A DNA stretch of 12,942 nt from Hamiltosporidium magnivora (taxonomy: Eukaryota > Microsporidia > Dubosqiidae): contig PITI01000405.1 in the NCBI GenBank assembly GCA_004325065.1, positions 1 to 12,942 on the forward strand. The letters are read 5' to 3'. Each line of letters opens with the position of its first letter. Positions within the stretch are counted from its first letter, which is position 1. A program made the translations under genes and the position numbers. Positions 1-8,682 of the stretch are shown here, in pieces. The notes beneath the pieces are model-generated. The model was given only the letters and a program-made list of their open reading frames with translations. It was not told the DNA's origin and made no database searches.

Positions 1-530
1 TGCAGACCGCAGCTGAACATGTAGGTAATTGCCATTTAAAAGCATGGAAACCTAGCCTTGCTCACTCGAGTTAGAAGACTTAGCGCCTGGGAGATACAAA
101 AATTAAAACCATTTAAAACCAGGAGAGCTAAGTAGCAGGTTATACCTGTTGGTATGACATTGCACTGTCTAGGTGGACCCCATGTAAATCTCTGAAATAT
201 ATCTTAGCTAGAAGTTTATTGGGTTCAAAAAGTGTAGAGTAAGTGGGAATGCTGCATAGTCTTGGGGGAGCCCAGGGGGGGGCTTCTGCCTTCGATAACA
301 CTCCATGCAACGGACATAAACGAACTCCAGGCAACTGCCTCGCCTAGTAATTAGGTTTTACACACCTGTTAGATGAAAGGCTTTGAGATTTAGGTATCAC
401 AGGGGGTACTGATGGAGTGTTGGGATAGAAGTCATCTATGTTAAACCTAGAACTGCATAAATGTCATGGAAACAACTATAAAACTTGCCACTGTTTTAAA
501 AAGGATGTGATACTTTTAAATAAAGTCTCG
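1..530 (+). repeat. Beta repeat, copy 1 (GC-richer; possible retrotransposon 3' UTR)
   Basis: This block is clearly richer in G+C than the DNA that follows and aligns over its whole length with about 8683-9157. Shared anchors include the stretches around 40-70, 150-160, 195-215 and 292-356; by eye the identity is roughly two thirds. An AATAAA lies at 519-524, and the second copy has one at the equivalent place (9151-9156), so the strand shown is probably the transcribed one and this is a transcript 3' end. No convincing ORF was found: the plus frame matching the second copy has stops at 22, 37, 133, 193, 205 and 235, although short peptide matches remain (K-H-x-N-L-A then T-x-V-R; I-T-L-x-A). 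In copy 2 the repeat follows a retrotransposon ORF in the same orientation, so I infer a 3' UTR of that family. It may continue left of the window. A decayed gene is the alternative. Confidence 0.6.
519..524 (+). terminator. AATAAA polyadenylation signal in beta copy 1
   Basis: AATAAA sits at the right end of the GC-richer block, and an AATAAA occurs at the aligned position 9151-9156 in the diverged copy. Its retention in both copies supports a real 3' end of a transcribed element. Confidence 0.4.
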
Positions 531-612
531 GCATACTCTATTTAATGCTTCATTTCAAACCGATCTTCTATATTTTATTCAATAAATTTTGGGTTTAACA
601 AATACCCTATAT

Positions 613-1835
613 TTAAAATATTTTATTCCTCCATTTTAACATATTCATAACCTTATTCTGAATCAGACTCTTTCTTCATGTATTTTTAGTGGTTTCACTG
701 TGGTTACGCTATCTGAAAGAAAGGGAAATATATTTTTTGTATTTACTTGTTTAACACTATCCTTCTCATTTTTCACTCCCTTAAAAAGAGGTGCTGTTTG
801 TATATTCCTATCAGCTCTTTCAATAATCATAATGACGCTATTCCAGACTCTCTTTGGAATTTTGGTTCGTCTCAAGTTCTCTTGCCATTCAAAAGAAATT
901 TTCAACTCTATTTGTGATTATTATCGACTGAACATATGCCTTTATATAATAGATATTAGAAGTCCTGTAATATACATCTTATGATATTCCTTAACGATAA
1001 TATCCAAATTTATCATCTAAGGAATTATTTCTACCCTTTATTTTAAAATAAGACCTAACTCGTTTGTCAATAAGAAATACTTCTTAAGTCCTCTTTATAA
1101 ACTATTTGAGGTGAATCTTGGGAAATAATTCTTACTCCGTAAGCGTTACCTCAAAATTTTTTATCTTATCTAAAATATATATCGAGACCCTTGTTACACA
1201 TTATGACATCGGTTTTTATTCATCTGTCCAATATTATTTCTGCATACTCATTTTTAAGAATTTCTATATAAGTGACTTCTAATTCGTTTTGAGGACTTAT
1301 TTATATATATTTTACAAGGTGTAAATAATGCATCGTACCACTTATTTAGGCAAACTGTGCTGGTCTTGTCCAAGAAATTTTGTAGATTGTGTCATTAAAT
1401 TATTTACTGGTTTACCTGACTTATACGGTGTTTGACACATTGCTTTCTGCCCCTCAATTAATAGAAATTGAAAACTTATATATTTATTTTTGAAATTCCA
1501 TTTTTAAATTACAGGTCTTTTGTTTTTCCTATTTCAAGATAGAATCGCCTCGGTTACCTACTTGCCTCAAGAAAAGGTTAAATTTTCATCATTGGATTTC
1601 AAAATCTTGCACCTCAATCAAACTAATTTTAAAAGGTTCTCATGTATTATCATATTCTTTTTTGTCTCTTGTATTTTTTCATATAAGGTTCAAAAAATCG
1701 TGTATTTTTTATATTCTAATCTCTCTTTGGATTTTTTTTCTCTGTTTATATTATGTCTTAAATACATTGAATGGTTAAATCGTAAATGGATTTAATTGCT
1801 TTCTGTTTCTTCCTTTCCGTTATTATATGTGTTAC
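613..1835 (-). pseudogene. Decayed non-LTR retrotransposon polyprotein, C-terminal half (copy 1)
   Basis: No long ORF survives, but piecing minus-strand frames together gives a continuous series of matches, in the right order, to the two other copies here and to R4/Dong-like polyproteins as I know them. From N- to C-terminus: I-H-L-R then M-Y-L-R (1756-1791) against I-H-L-R-P-G and L-Y-L-P-R of the right-edge copy; L-Y-E-K-I-Q-E-T-K-K (1642-1689) against L-E-K-S-K-E-I-S-T-R-R; K-I-S-L-I-E (upper end of 1532-1630) against K-K-S-L-E-E; F-L-G-Q-D then V-V-R-C-I (1327-1407), the region after the zinc knuckle, whose cysteines are mostly lost; I-K-T-D-V and D-I-Y-F (1172-1255), the nuclease 'PD' region; L-L-T-N-E-L-G-L-I (1020-1085); K-E-Y-H-K-M-Y (960-995); I-S-F-E-W (near 890-905). 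The tail ends at a stop at 613-615. Many stops and frameshifts make it non-functional. The position equivalent to the ATG of the 7980 ORF is not ATG here. Confidence 0.8.
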
Positions 1836-3080
1836 AAATAATTTTCAAAGTCGTGGAGTGTCTGTATTTACTCTTTTAATTTAATCTTAACTTGAATATT
1901 TTTAGCTTCTAAAACATGATTCAAATGTCATTTTCATTACCGTCTGCTTAAATTCGCTTCAATAATAAATAGTATGTATGGTTCACTAAAACCCCTGTAA
2001 AATACCGAGGATTAATATAACACAAAATATTGTCAGGTATATTTTAATTGAAAACATTTGATAATATTTGGGTTATTTTTAAATTGTTTTGGGCTAAATG
2101 TTTTAAGCAATGTCGATATGAATGCATCATAAAATGATATTTAATATGCTTGTGTTTTGATTACATTTAATCATAAATTATATCGATATTATTCCGAATT
2201 TTGCAATATGATTTTTTGTAGGACTAAAACTGTTTGTAAGTATGAAGTTTAATTTTTCATCACAATAATATAATCGGATTGGTTTGACACTTAAAATAAT
2301 AGTTTTGTTTGAAAAATCTTGTAATAAAACACTAAACATGTTTTTAACCACAAGGAAGGCGACATGATTTAATTCATATCAAAACCAGAAAATATAAGCC
2401 TTTCAACATATTTAGATTTAATGTTTTAATTAATATTTAGTAGTATTGCAGAAAATTATATTTAAAATAAGATACCTTTTTGTTTTTCCTAGAATATCAA
2501 TTTCTACGTTCATTTAACTAAATAATGAACTAATTAGTTGCAGAAATCTGGATTATTTTTGTATTCTGTTTTATGGTATTTTTTTAGTGTTATGAACATT
2601 CCACAAAAAAACTATAAGTTTGAATTTTTCTTATTGAAAAATATTTTATAAATTCATGCACCCTCTGAAGACAGGCCAAACAAGAAAAATAATGCAAAAC
2701 AATTAAAAATAAAATATAGCAAACTCACCGTAATTTAGATAGTCCAACCACATCTTAAGCAACCGAAACTAAAAACCAACTAATAGTAGGATATAAAAGA
2801 AGAATGTGAAAGGTTTAATATGTAGAATATGATATAAAAAAAAGAGTAGAAAAGCCATTTTCCGATTCGAAAATACATTAAATTTTATGTTTGATAGTTT
2901 TCATTTTGTAGATAATTTCCAAATTTTACGATATTATGTCACTTTTTCGCATGCAAATAGATTTGCCCTTCATTGTAAAGAATACAAAAATAGAAATAAT
3001 TATATTTTCCTGAAATTATATTGCAATAGAATCATTTTTAGAGAATAAATGTATGTATTTAATTTTTTTAGTTTTTTTTA
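1836..3080. other. AT-rich intergenic stretch, no gene seen
   Basis: Very AT-rich DNA without a supportable ORF or RNA gene. The left edge could hold further unrecognisable remains of the minus-strand retrotransposon (its reverse-transcriptase thumb would be expected here), but I could not match any block. Confidence 0.5.
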
Positions 3081-3290
3081 GAAATAATAAATATTTAGTG
3101 AAATGCCACATTGTGTAGCAATGTTTTCATACTTGCCTATTGAAAAGAAAAGGAAGACTTTAAAAAAAATTGAAGAAATATTCTTTTTATAAGTCACTAA
3201 CGGTCTAGAGCTAGAGGAATCGGAAATTACTTCGGAAGAGCCGCCTTCGATCCTCCGGTTTTCGCACTCTTTATCTTTCGTTCTGAAAGT
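3081..3290 (-). other. Open frame without ATG crossing a GC-rich island; unknown
   Basis: A 70-codon stop-free minus-strand frame runs between stops at 3291 and 3078 and contains no Met. Its first half reads as a charged, serine-rich stretch (E-G-G-S-S-E-V-I-S-D-S-S-S-S-R-P, roughly 3208-3255), while the second half is the usual Phe/Ile/Lys translation of AT-rich DNA. Just upstream, in another frame, an ATG at 3366-3368 opens 19 codons. I recognise neither. It may be an exon remnant, a decayed gene, or chance within an unusually GC-rich patch. Confidence 0.2.
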
Positions 3291-3410
3291 TTATGTGAAG
3301 TTGACAATTTAACCAATCAAAGAAAATCGTCTTTGTAACGCCTTGAACTTGGTGAAGCTATGATTCATCGTTGCATTGTGTTTTATCCGTGGGGAAGGAG
3401 CGAGCTATTA
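3191..3410. other. GC-rich island (about 42% G+C) of unknown nature
   Basis: Counting bases in ten-base blocks gives about 93 G or C in 220, in surroundings that are far more AT-rich. In this window such enrichment otherwise marks real genes or retroelement remains. I see no tRNA cloverleaf: the sequence around 3247-3253 (TTCGATC) resembles a T-loop but its flanks do not pair into a T-stem. I see no recognisable 5S, U6 or SRP core. It matches neither the beta repeat nor the polyprotein copies. Candidates are an unrecognised structured RNA gene or a decayed coding exon (see the minus-strand frame at 3081-3290). Confidence 0.45.
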
Positions 3411-5914
3411 AATTAATAAAATTCTTTTTTGAAAACACTTTATGGTTCTTAAATGCAAACGGACCAAAATGGAAATTTATTAAAAAAAGCTTGTATAATA
3501 AATAGAAACTTACCAAAAAAAAGTCCCAAACACATCAAAAATATACCAAGAAAGGCCCTATATAACAATGTAATTACCAAAATAAGAATAAATACATAAA
3601 GAAAAAATAAATTTACAGTAATTAACTTCCAGATCAAAAAAATTTCTCTCTAATATTATTACCAATTTTAAAATATTCACACATTTATTTTCTTCCATAA
3701 ATTTAAATCTAAAATTATAATATAAATTTTGGAGTTAAATTTTTACAATAAATACACTTCTAGAAATTTCACGTTATACTTTCTTTAACTAAGAAAAAGA
3801 GAATATTTTTATTTCAACTTTTATTTTTCGAACCATAACATAAATTAACCAATTAATAAATGTTATATTTCTTGGAATTCAATTAATTTTTGAAATAATT
3901 TGATCGATTCAATTTTTCTAAGAAAAACGGAAATATAATCAAAATAAACAAATTTTCATTTCACTCAACCATTTTAATGATCTAATAATTTATACATTAT
4001 ACTTAAATCTAAAAAAAATAATTTTTGTATATTTGTACAAATAAAATATTAAAAAAATAGATATTCCGTCTTAAAATCATTTCGATTCTCGTCTTTAGTT
4101 TTTTATTTGAGATTAGGCTTAAAATAAAGTTTTTTTTCTTTTTATCAACTTTGTATCTGTATGTATTCTTTTTGTTATTATTTTGACGATTAAATGCCTT
4201 AATAATTAGACATCTATCCCTAATAAATGTATCATTTATATTAATTGAAAAAACGCCCAGTTTGAATATTTATAAATAGAAATATTGAGATTTTTTTATA
4301 TGTTTTCTAGCTAGTATCTTATAAATTTCGATTTAAGATATTGTAAGATTTAAATGATAATTGATTCGAATGATTGAATTGTGAAAAAGAGTATCCTAGT
4401 TTTTATTTAATTATAATTTTAAAAGTAGTTTTTCTTTATGTGGCTTTCCTTCTATTGGTAAATAATCATTATAATAAAAATAGTCATATATAGATATATT
4501 GAATTTAATATCAAAGGAAATCGCATTTTACACTTTTAAAATTTTCTATTCAGAAATATTAACTATATATCAATCAATTTGTGTATAATGAATTAAAAAT
4601 TGGACATATTATTTTAAAATTACTATTAAAAAAAAGACTAAAGTGCTAACTATTTCCTTATTAAATATTTTCAATCAAAATGATTTATCATATTGTTTAA
4701 ATTCGGGTTTTTAATGCACAATTTTATTTAGTAGTGTATTAAATAGTACGAATAGAACATTATTTAGCTATTTTAGAGGAATTTACAGGTATTATTTTAG
4801 GCTTGCTAAGGCAATAACAACTTATAAAAGTCAATTATATTTATAAATTATTTATATAATAGTTTTGAGTTCCAGAACTTAAGATATTAAGTATAATACT
4901 CAAACATTTTTACGAATAATATAAAATTCTTTAACCAAGTTTTCGGTTTTTGTGATTCTCAAATATTTTTTTTGTATTTTCGAAATTTTCAAAAAAAAAT
5001 AACTGATTACTGCAAGCTATAAAACAAAAAGAAATCTGTTTTACATTAAATCTGACTAAGACAAATTAAATAATTTTGTTTCTACATGTGTATTCGAAAA
5101 TTTTAAATATAAGCCCTATTATAACCTCGTCTATAGTATCATCTAAATTACAAAATTTAATATATTAGTAGTCATTATAAATCTATAGAAGTCTTTTGAC
5201 TGTCGTTTAATACCTAAATTATCTAGAATTTCACGAATTTATATTTAGCCAGAAACGAAAAGTTCTTTCAAAACTAAACTCATAGTAATAGGATTAAAAT
5301 ATAGAAAACAGAATCTTTGAAATTATAAGCAGGTTCAAATTACAATATTTCCAAAAAACTATAATTATATACTTTTAATTTAAAATCAATCCAAATATTA
5401 AAACATATTTTTATACTCAACAGGAAGAATTAAAAAAAATATTTATAAGCATTTTGAAAATATTAAAAGATGTTTCAATATTGTTTTTTCTTATAAATTT
5501 ATAATTTGAACTCACTAATCACACAGCCTTTTCTAATATTTGGAAATCAAAAGAATATATTTTATGATTATATTGGTAAAGTTACGCAAATTTTTATTAA
5601 CTAATTGTTTTGAGCAAAATAAATTAAATCACATATAAACAAAAGCAAACAAATTAAAATTTAAACAAAAATTCGAATATCAAATTTTCAGCGGAATATC
5701 CGATCATTTCTGTTATCAAAGTAACTAACTTATGAAAAAAAAAATAAGATTTTAAACCAAAAGAATAAAAGCTTTCACAAAAATATTTTAATAATTTTCT
5801 AATAAAATATATTTGACTATTTATTTGTTCTTCCATTCACAAATATAAAAATCCAAATATTTTAGTTTTATTAAAAAAATTTGTGTTATTTTTAAAAAAT
5901 CTTCAAACCCTCAG
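3411..5914. other. AT desert upstream of eIF6, no gene seen
   Basis: About 2.5 kb of extremely AT-rich DNA with long A and T runs. The ORFs present are short, some lack an ATG, and their translations are the Phe/Ile/Leu/Lys/Asn strings expected from this composition. No RNA gene or ordered repeat was recognised. The eIF6 promoter must lie at its right end, but apart from the CCC next to the start I see no element I would call. Confidence 0.5.
5908..5910 (+). promoter_or_regulatory. CCC start-codon-proximal motif of eIF6
   Basis: CCC lies 5-7 bases before the eIF6 ATG. Microsporidian genes are known to carry CCC- or GGG-like motifs close to the start codon, and the same feature directly abuts the RPB11 ATG here. 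It supports the chosen start; its exact role cannot be read from sequence. Confidence 0.45.
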
Positions 5915-6640
5915 ATGTCTTCTAGAATTGATTTTGAAGGAAGTAACGAGGTAGGGGCTTTTGCAAGATTGACAAATACATATTGTATTACGGGAAGAAG
6001 TTCAAATAAGAATTTTTATAATGAAATATTCGATAAAGTAAATATCCCAGTAATTGAAACGACAATAAATGGAATTAAGACTGTTGGAAGCCAGTGTCAA
6101 GGAAATAAAAATGGACTTCTTGTACCAATAACAACAACTGACCAAGAATTATATTTTTTACGAAATAATTTACCAGATACTGTTAAAGTAATGCGTGTTG
6201 AAGAACGTCTAAATGCGCTTGGAAATACTTTGATTTGTAACGATCATATTGCTTTACTTCATCCTGATGTAGATAAAGAAACAGAAGAAATGATCAATGA
6301 TGTACTAAAGATAGATGTATTTAGGCATAATATCGGTTTTGAACCGCTTGTAGGAACTTTCGCAGCATTAAATAATGTCGGAATGTTGGTTCACCCACAT
6401 GTTACGGATGAAGAAATGGAGGAGTTGGCTAATATGCTTGAAGTTCAAGTGATTGCTGGAACTGTTAACAAAGGTAGTGGATGTATCGGAGGTGGAATGA
6501 TCGTTAATGATTGGATCAGTTTTTGCGGTATTCAAACGACAAACACAGAATTTTTAGTCATCGAAACAGTGTTTAAACTAAGCGATTCTGATTTGTTTGA
6601 TTCGAAGAAAGAATTTTTCATAGATGGAATCGTAAAATAA
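5915..6640 (+). CDS. TIF6: Translation initiation factor eIF6 (60S anti-association factor)
   Basis: The 241-residue product matches eIF6/Tif6 end to end at about the usual length (human 245). The family binds the 60S subunit on the uL14 face, blocks premature 40S joining, and is needed in nucleolar 60S maturation until it is released by SBDS and the EFL1 GTPase. Visible family motifs: L-T-N-T-Y-C at 19-24, G-L-L-V-P followed by T-T-D-Q-E at 67-78, R-V-E-E-R-L-N-A-L-G-N at 94-104, C-N-D-H-I-A-L-L-H-P at 108-117, L-V-G at 145-147, L-V-H-P at 158-161, A-G-T-V-N at 181-185, and V-N-D-W with F-C-G at 197-205. These are spread over the five pentein-fold repeats. The C-terminal tail is short and diverged. 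The ATG is the family start, preceded by CCC; no intron is needed. AATAAA at 6636-6641 overlaps the stop, a compact 3' end. It is convergent with RPB11. Local G+C is clearly above the flanks. Confidence 0.98.
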   Translation: MSSRIDFEGSNEVGAFARLTNTYCITGRSSNKNFYNEIFDKVNIPVIETTINGIKTVGSQCQGNKNGLLVPITTTDQELYFLRNNLPDTVKVMRVEERLNALGNTLICNDHIALLHPDVDKETEEMINDVLKIDVFRHNIGFEPLVGTFAALNNVGMLVHPHVTDEEMEELANMLEVQVIAGTVNKGSGCIGGGMIVNDWISFCGIQTTNTEFLVIETVFKLSDSDLFDSKKEFFIDGIVK

Positions 6641-6641
6641 A
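6636..6641 (+). terminator. AATAAA overlapping the eIF6 stop codon
   Basis: The hexamer contains the TAA stop (6638-6640). Polyadenylation signals overlapping or abutting the stop are common in microsporidia, so this probably directs a very short 3' UTR. Confidence 0.5.
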
Positions 6642-7013
6642 ACATTTCTAATAATTTTAAATATTTTTTCAACTTTTTTTTATGTTTTATCAAGAATATA
6701 TTTTAAAAATGGAACGAAATTGAGTAGAATATATGAAAGCTTCTTAAAAATTACAATTGCTAATTATACAATTTAAATTGAAAATATTTTTTTATTACTT
6801 TTTTAGAATACAAATTCATAGAATTTGAAGATGAAAATTAGCAACCAATCAAAGGCTTTCTTTTAAAAAAATTTTATTTTCATACTTTATATCTCTTCAG
6901 AATGTTTAAGAAGAGATTACATTTTACGAAGGAACTATTTTCTACCCTTTGTCAAAAAGCAACTATTATATGTTTAACATACAAAATTTTTGATTTAGAT
7001 TGTTTCTCTTATT
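6641..7013. other. Convergent intergenic gap between eIF6 and RPB11
   Basis: AT-rich spacer holding the 3' ends of both genes. An ATG-initiated 63-codon plus-strand frame beginning at 6902 runs antisense into RPB11 and has no recognisable content, so I do not call it. No RNA gene seen. Confidence 0.5.
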
Positions 7014-7319
7014 TTAAATATTTTTTTCTAAATTTACAAATTGTTCACAAAGTTCATTTATTTCAGTTTCAAAAGACTTCAAAACTTCTATAATTAGTGA
7101 TTTGACATTTATGGATCTAATAGCGGTTACACGAATATGAACGTTGTTATCTAACGGATGTACAATCTTATAGGCGCTAAATGTACATCTTTGATCTTTA
7201 AGAAATCTTTCAGTTATCATATTTGCAAGTGTATGTGATTCATCGTGAATTATGAATTCAACTGTATTTGGTGTTTTTTTGTCATATTCAACTGTAAGTT
7301 TTTTTATTTCTTCAGTCAT
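7014..7319 (-). CDS. RPB11: DNA-directed RNA polymerase II subunit RPB11
   Basis: The 101-residue protein belongs to the RPB11/AC19 family of bacterial-alpha-like subunits. In Pol II it dimerises with RPB3 to nucleate assembly of the enzyme in the nucleus. The hallmark dimerisation motif reads H-T-L-A-N at 29-33 (usually H-T-L-G-N), followed by L-K-D at 40-42, F-S-A-Y-K at 47-51 and H-P-L at 54-56, then the long C-terminal helix to the end. F-x-x-Y-K with H-P-L favours RPB11; AC19/RPC19 normally has H-P-S. The ATG at 7317-7319 is preceded directly by CCCC, the microsporidian start-proximal motif. The N-terminus is about ten residues shorter than in human RPB11 (117 aa), as expected for reduced microsporidian proteins. 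The Gly-to-Ala change in H-T-L-G-N is unusual but conservative. The gene converges on eIF6. No exact AATAAA follows; AATAAG occurs just downstream. Confidence 0.93.
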   Translation of the reverse strand: MTEEIKKLTVEYDKKTPNTVEFIIHDESHTLANMITERFLKDQRCTFSAYKIVHPLDNNVHIRVTAIRSINVKSLIIEVLKSFETEINELCEQFVNLEKNI

Positions 7320-7323
7320 GGGG
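7320..7323 (-). promoter_or_regulatory. CCCC directly abutting the RPB11 start codon
   Basis: Read on the minus strand, four C residues occupy positions -4 to -1 of the ATG in an otherwise A/T-only leader. This matches the start-proximal CCC motif known for microsporidian genes and supports the start chosen. Confidence 0.45.
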
Positions 7324-7659
7324 AAATAAAGAATTTAATTTTTTAAAAACCAATAAACCACGAAAAACTATTTATGAAAGAAATATGTAAAAATTAGTTG
7401 AGACTAAAAGAATAAAATAAAACTAGCTATGAAATAATTAAACAAATAATAGTTTAAAAAGAATTTTTAATCTGCGAAATTCGCGTTCTTTACAAAGTTT
7501 TACTTTAAAAAATTTAAGTTAAATAATTTTGAAATACTTTTTTGTTTTATGTTTGTAAACTTAGATTTTGAATTATTCAATTTGAAAAAGCAAAAAATTG
7601 AATATAAACATGTGAATAAATAAATAGTCAACTAATTAATAATGTGCTAACTTAATTCT
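7324..7659. other. AT-rich gap between RPB11 and the second retrotransposon copy
   Basis: It must contain the RPB11 promoter and the truncated left end of the retrotransposon remnant. No ORF or RNA gene is supportable. A small palindromic patch (GCGAA-A-TTCGC near 7475-7485) is the only notable structure. Confidence 0.4.
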
Positions 7660-8320
7660 AATAAATAAAAATATCATATTTTCTGATGTCAAAATTGGGA
7701 ATATAGCCTCGATATATATATTTTAGACAAGAGGCAGAATAAGATAACCCTCTTTGATGTAGGGATTAATTCCCAAGATTCATTTCAAATGGTCAAAAAA
7801 TTGGAGCTTAGAAAATAGACTTATAAGCAATTGAGTAGGTCTTGTTTAAAAATATAGTGTAGAACTGATTTCTTATATGATGACCTGGGGCGATATTGTA
7901 GCAAAACACCATAAGAATTATGTCAAAATAACAAATACTCGGGAATATAGAAGCATAAATTCAGTCGATAGTTCTCAAAATGACAGTCGAAACAATCACT
8001 TTTGATCGACGAAGAGGACCTGCGTCTAGACCAAATGCCGAAGAGAGCTGGCAAAGAGCGTCATTAAGTGTTATTGAAGGAGTTGATACACATAAACAAT
8101 CAACAACTCCTTTGAAGCAAGTAAACAACAAGGTAGTGGTTTTAACACCGAAAATAAAAAAAATGTTTTACTCCTTATTTTAGATGATTTAATCAATGTA
8201 AATGAACTGACAATCAATGTAAATGAAGAGTCGGAGTTAGAGGAAGAGATAGAAATGTTAAAACGATGGAAAGAATTATTTAAAAGAAAATATTTGTTAA
8301 CTCTGAATTTTTTAAAATAA
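7660..8320 (+). pseudogene. Decayed non-LTR retrotransposon polyprotein C-terminus (copy 2)
   Basis: It is homologous, inverted, to about 613-1230 and shows the nuclease-domain end of an R4/Dong-like polyprotein in shifting frames. Visible blocks: D-V-K-I-G-N (7685-7702), N-K-I-T-L-F-D-V-G-I-N-S-Q-D (7738-7779), V-K-K-L-E-L-R-K before a TAG (about 7792-7818), Y-M-M-T-W-G-D-I-V-A-K-H-H-K-N-Y-V-K (7874-7927), then E-T-I-T-F-D-R-R-R-G from 7989 and a basic/acidic tail. The ATG at 7980 is therefore an internal Met, not a start. The tail frame breaks at an A8 run (8156-8163) and continues in another frame to a TAA at 8318-8320, overlapped by AATAAA (8316-8321). In the family the first blocks form a PD-(D/E)XK-type nuclease; here the 'PD' is gone. 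The left end near 7660 suggests 5' truncation, typical of LINE copies. It is less decayed than copy 1. Confidence 0.82.
8191..8227 (+). repeat. In-frame 21-bp tandem duplication in the copy 2 tail
   Basis: A 16-base string at 8191-8206 recurs perfectly at 8212-8227 with a period of 21 bases (seven codons), repeating I-N-V-N-E in the tail frame. I cannot find it in the copy 1 tail, so it is probably a local slippage duplication after the copies separated. Confidence 0.7.
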
Positions 8321-8682
8321 ATATCATATTTTATCAATAATGCTCATCAAATGTTTACGAAAAAATTTTGGTATATATTCTAACTCATATCCAAAATAAT
8401 AATGATACTATGAGTTGCGCAATATGATTTAATAATTTTTTAGTAGACTTAAAATTTTTTTTTTCATGTAGGATGAGGGATGATTACAACCTTAAGAACT
8501 ATGTCTTTTGCAAAGTTTAGGTTTAAATTCTTTTAAATTTCTTCGTTTGAACTTTCAGTCTAATAAAAACCACAATAAATTTTTGAAAGGGTATTAGAAT
8601 TATTTTAAGTAGAAAATGATCTACAGAATGATGAAAAACTTTCTACAAACTTTTTTTATAGGTTTATATATAATGAGATTAA

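Noticed and set aside
140..334. Minus-strand 64-codon ATG ORF within beta copy 1
   Set aside because: Its frame is not kept in the second beta copy. A neighbouring minus frame also shows chance similarity (C-x-E-C), as expected when DNA is about two thirds identical. No family recognised.
1..530. Beta copy 1 as ribosomal RNA or another known structural RNA
   Set aside because: None of the universally conserved rRNA, snRNA or SRP core sequences that I know is present.
700..984. Plus-strand 94-codon ORF
   Set aside because: Antisense to the decayed LINE tail; its hydrophobic string is a by-product of reading that region backwards.
1520..1795. Plus-strand 91-codon ORF
   Set aside because: Starts with TTG, has no early ATG, and is antisense to the recognisable minus-strand polyprotein blocks at 1532-1791.
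3449..3637. Minus-strand 62-codon hydrophobic ORF resembling a membrane protein
   Set aside because: TTG start and a Phe/Leu/Ile composition fully explained by A/T-only DNA.
5654..5836. Minus-strand 60-codon ATG ORF divergent from eIF6
   Set aside because: By rough estimate several ORFs of this length are expected by chance at this base composition. No start-proximal CC motif and no recognisable content.
6902..7093. Plus-strand 63-codon ATG ORF after eIF6
   Set aside because: Overlaps the RPB11 C-terminus antisense and has a low-complexity composition.
7694..7780. Possible three-way-junction RNA in front of the 7980 ORF (TTGGGAAT with ATTCCCAA, GCCTC with GAGGC)
   Set aside because: The stretch translates as decayed LINE nuclease domain, and most of the pairing is absent from the homologous copy at about 1100-1200.
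8071..8337. Minus-strand 88-codon ORF
   Set aside because: Antisense shadow of the copy 2 LINE tail.
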